Below, one piece after another: positions 1-4,702 of a stretch of DNA of 5,321 nucleotides. The DNA is from an uncultured Chlorobiaceae bacterium (GTDB lineage Bacteria; Bacteroidota; Chlorobiia; Chlorobiales; Chlorobiaceae). The notes under the pieces were generated by a model, which did no database searches, was not told the DNA's origin, and saw nothing but the letters and a program-made list of their open reading frames with translations. The stretch covers positions 1 through 5,321 of the forward strand of contig CAIXCO010000032.1 in NCBI GenBank assembly GCA_903917955.1, written 5' to 3'. Position numbers and translations under genes: made by a program. Positions within the stretch are counted from its first letter, which is position 1. Every line of letters starts with the position of its first letter.

Positions 1-972
1 CTAGAGGATCGCTGGGAGCGAATTACCGGTTTATTGGGGAGTGAAAGCTTTCCTGAGTTTCTCAGGATATTTTGGAATAGCCGAAACAAGCTGGTCAGAA
101 AAGCCGACCTTTTCAAAACCATTCGGAAACGAATTACAGTGCGTAATGCGGCTTTTGAGCTGCTTCGGGATCTCGATCAATCTGCCGCTGTGTATGCCGC
201 TCTCCGTGACGCTCAAGATCCTGCATGGAACAATGAAGAGAAACACAGCCTTACACAGTTGTTGATGTTCAATGTGCGCCAACCACTCGCCATGTTGATG
301 GCTTGCCATGCAAGGTTTTATGAGCACGATCGGGCGGCCTTTACTCGCATGATGAAAGCCGTGGCAGTCATATCATTCCGTTATAATGTTATTTGTAATT
401 TTTAGTCGCTTGAGCAGGAGCGATTGTATAATGATATCGCCCTGAAGGTGTCGACAGGCAGCTATGTACGCATTACAGATGTAATTGGTGCATTACGGGA
501 GGTCTATCCCGATGACATGCAGTTTAAAGCGGCATTCAGTGAAAAGGAGCTTTGCACGACGAACAGTCGCAACAAAAAAGTGGTGCGCTACATCCTTTTT
601 GAAATTGAGCGTCAGCAATCTGGTCAGGATTTCGATTTTGAAAGTGCTACTTACAGTTTGGAACACATCCTTCCAGAGCACCCCTCTGAAATCTGGTCGT
701 ATATCGAAGAATCCAAACAGGATCGTCTGATGTATCGTCTTGGCAATATGACACCTCTTGAAGCCAATCGTAACAGGGCGTTGGGTAATGGGGATTACGC
801 ATCCAAACGACTGGTATATCAGCAAAGCATCTTTCAGATAACCAATGCGGTTGCTGAGCACTATGACCATTGGGATGAACAGAAAATAGAAGCTCGGCAA
901 AAGCAGTTAGCGACAGTTGCATCGGGAATATGGAAGATTGATTATACTCGACGAACTCCCCTATTCAAATAG
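1..972 (+). pseudogene. DUF262/DUF1524 (GmrSD-like restriction) protein, C-terminal part, interrupted by TAG
   Basis: One frame runs from the first base to the TAG at 970-972, broken only by a TAG at 403-405 (codon 135). Both sides read as one protein. Before the stop is the helical linker typical of DUF262/DUF1524 proteins (SFRYNVIC near its end). After it comes EQERLYNDIAL and then the DUF1524 HNH-like nuclease core: LEHILPEH with His at 664-666 and Pro at 673-675, followed by RLGNMTPLEANRN at about 736-774. GmrSD-family enzymes are nucleotide-dependent restriction enzymes that often cut modified phage DNA; the N-terminal DUF262 NTPase/nicking domain would lie before the window. The TAG could come from CAG (Gln) by one transition. 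A TTG at 424-426 could begin a 182-residue product with the nuclease domain alone, but no convincing Shine-Dalgarno site supports it. The last residues after WKIDY look unrelated to the family. Family call fairly sure; status as a nonsense pseudogene likely, not proven. Confidence 0.75.
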
Positions 973-1033
973 CAAGAACTGCAAACCATGCCGCAATATT
1001 TACACTATTAATTTAATACATATTGTAGTCTTT
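973..1033. other. AT-rich spacer after the DUF1524 remnant
   Basis: Short stretch rich in A and T between the stop codon of the DUF1524 reading frame and the first repeat copy. I see no gene, no clear hairpin terminator and no tRNA-like fold in it. Confidence 0.5.
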
Positions 1034-1129
1034 CTGAAAATACAGGCGTACAACAAAAAACATTTCTTACAATATTACAAAAAGCAGTACAACACCGATT
1101 AAACCATCAAAATATTTAATTATAAACCG
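1034..1129 (+). repeat. Copy 1 of a roughly 95-bp direct repeat
   Basis: A perfect 26-bp match lies at 1049-1074 and 4149-4174 (it begins TACAACAAAAAACATTTC). A second perfect block, AAACCATCAAAA, is at 1101-1112 and 4202-4213, with nearly equal spacing between the blocks (26 and 27 nt). Weaker similarity extends left to about 1034 and right to about 1129, so the edges are approximate. This copy lies between the broken DUF1524 gene and the cut end of the DUF1016 fragment. The unit is AT-rich and shows no clear coding sense. It may be a small non-autonomous element or the remnant of an insertion-sequence end; I do not recognise the family. Confidence 0.7.
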
Positions 1130-1297
1130 ATCCTGAAAGGCGAGAAAAAATTGTCTGAAGCTTTTAAGGCTGGGAACAGAATAACCGTGACCATATTGCT
1201 CTGTCAGTTGCCGGGACAGCATCTCAATGACCTGTTTTCCATACACAGCCCGCTCTTTGCCGCACTGTTGTGATCGGAAAACAAGAATAAGCCAAAA
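1130..1297 (-). pseudogene. DUF1016 (YhcG-type PDDEXK nuclease) N-terminal domain fragment
   Basis: Read on the minus strand, this stretch gives CGKERAVYGKQVIEMLSRQL, then TEQYGHGYSVPSLKSFRQFF and LAFQD. This follows the DUF1016 N-terminal pattern (GKERA.YG..ll..LS..LT..fGkGfS..nL...RqFyl.F). A Trp-Leu-Ile at about 1286-1294 may be the preceding conserved YWLIG stretch. DUF1016/YhcG proteins are PDDEXK nucleases often found beside type I restriction systems and in defence islands. Only about 55 of the usual 330 or more residues remain. The nuclease domain is missing: the frame leaves the family pattern right after LAFQD, where the repeat begins. There is no plausible start and upstream sequence is lost too. 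This is a remnant, with no expected activity. Confidence 0.65.
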
Positions 1298-1337
1298 ACA
1301 GAAAATAAGAATCACCAAGGGTTAGCGTAAAAAACAC

Positions 1338-1388
1338 TCATAGCTCGTAGTTTAAAGGTGCCAACAAAATCAAACCCCAGAGCTATGA
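1338..1388. repeat. Perfect 9-bp inverted repeat in front of istA
   Basis: TCATAGCTC at 1338-1346 is matched exactly by its inverse GAGCTATGA at 1380-1388, with 33 nt between. The right arm includes an ATG (1385-1387) in frame with the IstA fragment. It could be a binding site or hairpin in the left end of the insertion sequence. With a loop this long, chance is possible. Confidence 0.4.
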
Positions 1389-1411
1389 GAACACAGTTAA
1401 AAAAGCTAACC

Positions 1412-1636
1412 ATGTACAACAAAGTTAATGAACTTTCCCGAGAAGGATTAAGCATTCGTCAAATCAGCCGCAATACCGGCTTGGACAGGGCGACGGTGCG
1501 CAAGTACCTCCGTATGACCGAGGAGGAATTCAGTGCCTCTCTTGCTCTGCAGAAGCAGCGCAACCGAAAATTGCAGCCCTACGAAGAGTTTATCAAACAA
1601 AGGGTTACCAACTATCCTGATTGCAGTGCCGCTCAA
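1412..1636 (+). pseudogene. istA: IS21-family transposase IstA, N-terminal fragment
   Basis: The frame from ATG 1412 reads MYNKVNELSREGLSIRQISR, then a helix-turn-helix (about residues 9-33: GLSIRQISRNTGLDRATVRKY without its ends), an EEEF stretch, RKLQPYEEFIKQR and YPDCSAAQ. This is the N-terminal DNA-binding region of IstA, the DDE transposase of IS21 elements, which works with the ATPase IstB. In-frame upstream starts exist at 1358 and 1385; 1412 gives the best family-like N-terminus. About 75 residues remain of roughly 340-500. Family similarity stops at about 1636, where the frame runs into an antisense helicase fragment and ends at 1718-1720. No catalytic domain, istB or right end is present, so this is a dead element. 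The left end of the element is probably near 1320, but I could not place the terminus. Confidence 0.8.
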
Positions 1637-1649
1637 GGCGAAGACTGCG

Positions 1650-1748
1650 GCCTGTTGCTGCTATCACAAGGTGCTTCCGTTTTCCGACTCCCCTTTCAGC
1701 GGCAATATCTTCAAGGATAACCTGCTGATAGCCATAAGGGCGCAGGTC
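1650..1748 (-). pseudogene. Superfamily 2 helicase fragment cut at the Walker A motif
   Basis: On the minus strand from 1748 the frame reads DLRPYGYQQVILEDIAAERG, then VGKRKHLVIAATG, and then departs into RSLR. LRPYGYQ followed about 20 residues later by AATG is the start of a DEAD/DEAH-type helicase core: the Q-like motif and the first half of Walker A (usually AATGTGKT). The sequence is cut exactly inside Walker A. The first 11 codons match those of the PLD-helicase remnant at 4246-4278 (29 of 33 bases), so both belong to one gene family. On one side it joins the broken IstA gene, on the other the plus-strand winged-helix fragment. It cannot work as a helicase. Confidence 0.65.
1716..1748. 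repeat. 33-bp repeat shared with 4246-4278 (helicase gene fragment)
   Basis: Bases 1716-1748 and 4246-4278 agree at 29 of 33 positions in the same orientation. On the minus strand both encode DLRPYGYQ(Q/H)VI; three of the four differences are silent, the kind of pattern left by a protein-coding gene under selection before decay. The match ends sharply at both sides. Confidence 0.75.
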
Positions 1749-1901
1749 AGGCATATAGTGCCGTTGCTTGAGCAGGGAGTGATTGAACGAACCATCCCTG
1801 AAAAACCTAACAGCCGATTGCAGAAGTACCGGCTGAGTGCAAAAGGCAGGGCTTTGTTGACTTCGGCAAGCAAAGAAAGTGGCAGAGCATTTTTCAGATA
1901 A
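1749..1901 (+). pseudogene. C-terminal winged helix of an AlbA_2/AAA_4 or Fic-type regulator (fragment)
   Basis: The plus-strand frame from 1749 reads RHIVPLLEQGVIERTIPEKP, NSRLQKYRLSAKGRALL and a short tail to TAA at 1899-1901. The pattern LxxLlexGlIErTIPdKPnSRLQKYRLTxKGrALL is the C-terminal winged helix of two protein groups: AlbA_2/AAA_4 (RecG-like) putative transcriptional regulators and some Fic-domain proteins. Which group cannot be told from the tail. Everything N-terminal is missing; the stretch begins right where the antisense helicase fragment begins, at 1748/1749. The last codons lie in the echo of the DUF1524 gene, so the native stop was probably lost as well. Confidence 0.6.
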
Positions 1902-1915
1902 CCACTGCGGTAGCT
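1882..1915 (+). repeat. 34-bp echo of the DUF1524 gene (matches 822-855)
   Basis: Bases 1882-1915 match 822-855 at 30 of 34 positions, offset by exactly 1060. Both encode SIFQIT(N/T)AVA in the corresponding frame. Similarity stops abruptly on both sides. This suggests that a second, related DUF1524 gene was once here and is now reduced to a sliver, or that a short patch was copied. Confidence 0.6.
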
Positions 1916-2146
1916 AAAATCCCCTGCTTCTGTCCCTCCTCATACAGCAGCGGCTGCGCCTACAGTCCATCGCGAATGCACGAGAAGTAGTCCGGCTCCC
2001 CTTCTGTTTTGCTCGGTCGAACACGTTGGCAACCGTTTTTACCAGACCTATCTGGTGACACTGGAAACACTGCCGCAAAGGGGGCTGAACGATGTTCTCG
2101 GAAGTCTGACAGTGTGCAACTGGCGCAAAGGATGCCGACGAGTAGC
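1916..2146. other. Unassigned stretch between fragments
   Basis: No recognisable gene. Several frames stay open over part of it: a plus-strand frame from about 1947 to 2149 contains FYQTYLVTLETLPQRGLNDV, and a minus-strand frame is also open over 1960-2148. Neither matches a family I know, and both are short enough to be chance. It is probably more decayed gene or insertion-sequence material. I see no repeat or RNA gene in it. Confidence 0.4.
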
Positions 2147-2176
2147 ATGAAAATAATGTTTGTTGGCTACTCTCTG

Positions 2177-2185
2177 TGGTATAAC
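2177..2185 (+). promoter_or_regulatory. Candidate extended -10 promoter for ptuAB
   Basis: TGGTATAAC is an extended -10 element (TGn-TATAAC). A TTGTTG at 2160-2165 lies 14 nt upstream, too close for a standard -35. It sits about 160 bp before the ptuA start, in decayed sequence where no upstream gene could obviously drive the operon. Judged by eye only. Confidence 0.25.
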
Positions 2186-2332
2186 TATATTTTGTACCAT
2201 ATCGAAGAGGTCAGCGCCAGCGCACCACCCCCGCTTGCTACCGGGCAGGTTACCATCGGCCTTGACCACGGCGTAATAGTGAACTACCAGAAATTTGGCG
2301 CGGCTCTCAAAAAGATTCCCGGCCTTGATACT

Positions 2333-2341
2333 AAAGAGGAG
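2333..2341 (+). promoter_or_regulatory. Shine-Dalgarno site of ptuA
   Basis: AAAGAGGAG ends 6 nt before ATG 2348, close to ideal strength and spacing. It fixes the start of the ATPase and lies inside the end of the methyltransferase-like tail. Confidence 0.8.
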
Positions 2342-2347
2342 TAAACC

Positions 2348-3622
2348 ATGCATGTTCATAAAATGACAATGAGCGGTTTCCGTGGAGCAACGTTGCTGCC
2401 GCTGGAACTCCATAATCGACTAAATGTTTTTTTTGGGACGAATGGCTCCGGAAAATCAAGCATTCTTGATGCTTCAGCTATTCTGCTCTCATGGTTTGTC
2501 AACCGTATTAAACATGATGGCTCGTCAGGCCGTCCGATCATTGAACCGGATATCCGTAACGGTGAAGCATCTGCAAACCTTCAAATGACCTGCAACTATC
2601 GGCATATTTTCTTTGAATGGAATATCGTAAAGCCACGCACAGGCTATAAAAGAGAGGCTGTTTCTCTTCTGACTCCTTTGGCTGTAGTTGCCAGAATGGT
2701 TCAATCTGAGATTTCGGCAACCAACGGATTAACAAACCTGCCACTGATTGCCTATTATTCGGTCAATCGTGCAGTACTCGATATTCCTCTTCGTATAAAA
2801 GAACAGCATAGCTTTGATCTTCTTTCAGCATACAATGATTCGTTAACGGGCGGTGCTAATTTTCGGGCTTTTTTTGAGTGGTTCAGGGAGCGCGAAGATC
2901 TTGAAAACGAGAACAGAAAATATGCGGAACAACCTGTAAAGACTGATGAATACCAGTTTCCTGATCGGCAACTCGAAGCTGTACGAGCAGCGTTACTACT
3001 CTTCATGCCTGAATTTACCAATCTGACCGTTCGCCGCAATCCGCTCCGCATGGAGGTAGAGAAAAATGGCAAACGCCTTACAGTCAATCAGCTTTCAGAT
3101 GGAGAAAAATGCCTTATGGCTTTGGTTGGAGATCTTGCCCGACGAATGGCCATTGCTAACCCTGTGCGATCGAATCCGCTTGAAGGCGAGGGTATTATAT
3201 TGATTGATGAAATTGACCTGCACCTTCATCCAAAATGGCAACGCCTTATTGTGCCGAAGCTTCTGGAGGTTTTTTCGAATTGCCAGTTTATTATTTCTAC
3301 TCATTCTCCGCATGTCATCACGCACGTGCAACCAGAGAACCTGTTTCTTCTTAAACAGACCGATGTTGGAATCGTTGCAGAACGACCTGTAGAGTCTTAC
3401 GGAAAAAGTGTAGACCGGATTCTCGAAGACTTGATGGGGCTTGAAACGACCCGGCCTGACATTGTCAGCACAAAACTTCATGATATTTATACCGCCATTG
3501 ATCAAGCTCATTTTGATGAGGCGCGGCGTTCCATTACCGAAATTAAAACTGAAATTGGTGAAGACCCTGAACTGCTGAAAGCTGAAATTCTCATCAGGCG
3601 CAAGGAGATTATTGGGAAATGA
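2348..3622 (+). CDS. ptuA: Septu-type AAA ATPase PtuA
   Basis: A 424-residue soluble ATPase of the ABC/SMC-like AAA group found with HNH nucleases in Septu and type I-A retron defence. Motifs in order: FRG near the N-terminus (11-13), Walker A GTNGSGKS (30-37), a large insert (about 60-240) with FFEWFREREDLENEN (175-189), signature LSDGE (249-253), Walker B IILIDEID (283-290) followed by LHLHPKWQ, and the switch STHSPH (317-322). The C-terminal 80 residues are helical and charged, perhaps for complex assembly. All catalytic residues needed for ATP binding and hydrolysis are present. In characterised Septu systems PtuA assembles into a ring-like complex with PtuB and ATP controls the nuclease. 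The start is set by a strong Shine-Dalgarno site; the end overlaps ptuB by ATGA, indicating translational coupling. No reverse transcriptase lies upstream, so this is more likely stand-alone Septu than a retron. Related OLD-like ATPases are the main alternative. Confidence 0.8.
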   Translation: MHVHKMTMSGFRGATLLPLELHNRLNVFFGTNGSGKSSILDASAILLSWFVNRIKHDGSSGRPIIEPDIRNGEASANLQMTCNYRHIFFEWNIVKPRTGYKREAVSLLTPLAVVARMVQSEISATNGLTNLPLIAYYSVNRAVLDIPLRIKEQHSFDLLSAYNDSLTGGANFRAFFEWFREREDLENENRKYAEQPVKTDEYQFPDRQLEAVRAALLLFMPEFTNLTVRRNPLRMEVEKNGKRLTVNQLSDGEKCLMALVGDLARRMAIANPVRSNPLEGEGIILIDEIDLHLHPKWQRLIVPKLLEVFSNCQFIISTHSPHVITHVQPENLFLLKQTDVGIVAERPVESYGKSVDRILEDLMGLETTRPDIVSTKLHDIYTAIDQAHFDEARRSITEIKTEIGEDPELLKAEILIRRKEIIGK

Positions 3623-4128
3623 AGCACATCATCAAGCAAGAAGAACCGGAGGATTTTACCAAGTGGAAAGCCCTCAAAAATGATGAATGGTCGCCGACCT
3701 ACAGTAAACTGAGTGGGGATATTAAGAGCATTGTCAAGACTGCGCTCATGACTGAGCAAGGTTATCTTTGTTGTTACTGTGAACGCAGGTTAACTGATAA
3801 CGATGCTCACGTTGAGCATTTCAGACCGCAGCATAATAAGTCTTTCGATTCTCTTGATTTTTCCAATATGCTTTGCTCCTGTCAGAATCAGTTGAAAAAA
3901 GGTGAGCCACGCCATTGTGGAAATCTGAAGGATGACTGGTTTGATGAGGAATTGCTAATCTCTCCGCTTGACCCGGAATGTGAGAGCAGGTTTGCTTTTA
4001 CCGGAGATGGGTACATCAGTTCCGCACAATCAACTGATAGTGCCACAACAGAAACCATCGTCAGGCTTGGTCTTGATATTCCAAAACTCAGAATCTGCAC
4101 AACTATCCGTTATCTTTTCGGAACTTGA
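3619..4128 (+). CDS. ptuB: Septu-type HNH endonuclease PtuB, C-terminus possibly altered
   Basis: A 169-residue HNH nuclease of the TIGR02646 type (retron/Septu HNH). Visible residues: CCYCERRL with Cys51 and Cys54 (zinc CxxC), HVEHFRP (64-70) with the catalytic-type His64/His67, FSNMLCSCQNQ (81-91), EPRHCGNLKDD (96-106) with His99 and Cys100, and ISPLDPE (114-120). The nuclease core is complete. It is translated from ATG 3619, overlapping the ptuA stop by 4 nt, and should act as the DNA- or RNA-cutting subunit of the PtuA-PtuB complex. After RLGLDIPKLR (149-158) only ICTTIRYLFGT remains; relatives usually carry several dozen more residues. Either an internal in-frame deletion removed part of the C-terminal region, or a frameshift occurred: the +1 frame stays open to 4183 and runs into the repeat. 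Family call firm; whether it is active is uncertain. Confidence 0.75.
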   Translation: MKHIIKQEEPEDFTKWKALKNDEWSPTYSKLSGDIKSIVKTALMTEQGYLCCYCERRLTDNDAHVEHFRPQHNKSFDSLDFSNMLCSCQNQLKKGEPRHCGNLKDDWFDEELLISPLDPECESRFAFTGDGYISSAQSTDSATTETIVRLGLDIPKLRICTTIRYLFGT

Positions 4129-4132
4129 CTCA

Positions 4133-4229
4133 GTGAATAATACTGATATACAACAAAAAACATTTCTTACAATACAACAATAAAGAGTTGCGACACGTAA
4201 AAAACCATCAAAACGTTTATTCATCACCC
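4133..4229 (+). repeat. Copy 2 of the roughly 95-bp direct repeat
   Basis: Same orientation as copy 1, sharing the perfect 26-bp block (4149-4174) and AAACCATCAAAA (4202-4213). In this copy TGAATAA at 4134-4140 has its inverse TTATTCA at 4217-4223, close to the two edges, which would suit a small element with short terminal inverted repeats; copy 1 does not preserve this clearly. It begins right after the ptuB stop and ends near the cut end of the helicase remnant, much as copy 1 lies next to the cut DUF1016 gene. Confidence 0.7.
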
Positions 4230-4245
4230 CACTCGTCGAGCCCAC

Positions 4246-4278
4246 GATAACATGCTGATAGCCGTAAGGACGCAAGTC
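4246..4278. repeat. 33-bp repeat shared with 1716-1748
   Basis: Second member of the pair; 29 of 33 bases agree with 1716-1748. It encodes the helicase Q-like motif on the minus strand. The bases on either side do not match those beside the first member. Confidence 0.75.
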
Positions 4279-4688
4279 GAAAAAGGAGATGGTGTCGCGC
4301 GATGGAAGAGATAGGCCTTGGCATGGAGGCGGGTTCGCCTGGTATCGTAGGAGATCCGAACTTCAGTATTGGGCAGTTCAAGCAAGCTCTTGATGGCCTT
4401 CAGGTCTGTTGCGCCCATATAGGAAGTCATCGCAATGCGCAGGCGTGGCCCACCATCAGGCGCGGCGCTCTGTGTAAACTGGCACAGGGCAGGAAGCAAG
4501 GGCAGGATACCCGCAAATTTGATGAACGAGACCAGCCAGTCGGCACGGTCACAGCTTGCAAGCTCCTTGATGAGCTGCGTAAGCAGTGACGGAGTGCGTG
4601 ATGAACCGGTAAGCAAGGCCGATACCGAGAGCGGTGTATCGGGGCGAATTGCCGGTGCCGCAAAAGGCGGAGGGGGCTTGATTTGTTG
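4246..4688 (-). pseudogene. PLD-domain superfamily 2 helicase, N-terminal remnant with frameshift and deletion
   Basis: The minus-strand frame open from 4688 reads PLSVSALLTGSSRTPSLLTQ, then a stretch with RADWLVSFIKFAGI, RLRIAMTSYMGATDLKAI, NTEVRISYDTRRTRLHAKAY and LFHR (to 4299). This is the phospholipase-D-like domain found in front of DEAD/DEAH helicases of the DUF3427 type; LHAK carries the HxK of the PLD motif. Two extra bases (4297-4298, a CG repeat) shift the frame. With them skipped the protein continues DTISFFDLRPYGYQHVI, the helicase Q-like motif, so the second part of the PLD domain (about 100 residues) was deleted. The helicase core after HVI is absent. Such proteins belong to defence-island helicases. 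The start codon is unclear: TTG 4614-4616 is available, and the true start may have been lost at the junction with the transposase near 4690-4703. Certainly nonfunctional as a helicase. Confidence 0.7.
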
Positions 4689-4702
4689 TCAGTCAGAAGC
4701 TC

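Larger units (their letters stand above)
2147..2344 (+). pseudogene. Possible C-terminal tail of a BREX PglX-type adenine methyltransferase
   Basis: The frame ending at TAA 2342-2344 finishes with VTIGLDHGVIVNYQKFGAAL, KKIPGLDTKEE. The pattern IdLDdGVkvNYxKF...l is the C-terminal end of PglX-type class I DNA methyltransferases of BREX systems and relatives. Only about 35 residues (from about 2240) carry this likeness; the part before, including ATG 2147, does not and may be foreign. The stop lies 3 nt before the ptuA start, and the Shine-Dalgarno site of ptuA overlaps the last codons. So the tail may have been kept because it holds the ptuA translation signal. It could also be a small 65-residue protein from ATG 2147, which I consider less likely. 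The family call rests on a short motif. Confidence 0.4.

Noticed and set aside
493..900. 135-residue minus-strand open frame
   Set aside because: Antisense to the DUF1524 nuclease domain, whose HxxP and LGNMT motifs support the plus strand.
917..1102. 61-residue plus-strand open frame across repeat copy 1
   Set aside because: It starts within the DUF1524 frame in another phase; the corresponding frame in repeat copy 2 has different ends and a stop just upstream, so coding is not conserved.
2097..2117. Weak similarity between TGTGCAACTGGCGCAAAGG (near 2113) and a segment near 4471
   Set aside because: About 15 of 19 bases agree, but the likeness does not extend on either side and the encoded residues do not align, so chance is likely.
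1050..2347. Retron reverse transcriptase or msr-msd RNA expected upstream of a PtuAB-type pair
   Set aside because: No frame contains a YxDD-type motif or other reverse-transcriptase pattern, and the sequence directly upstream is a methyltransferase-like tail.
2048..2413. 121-residue minus-strand open frame across the ptuA start
   Set aside because: It crosses the strong Shine-Dalgarno site and the start of ptuA and shows no domain pattern.
3095..3511. 138-residue minus-strand open frame inside ptuA
   Set aside because: Fully antisense to the Walker B region of a well-supported ATPase and without any recognisable motif.
1049..4174. The repeat as part of a CRISPR array
   Set aside because: Only two copies about 3.1 kb apart, with no regularly spaced units between them.
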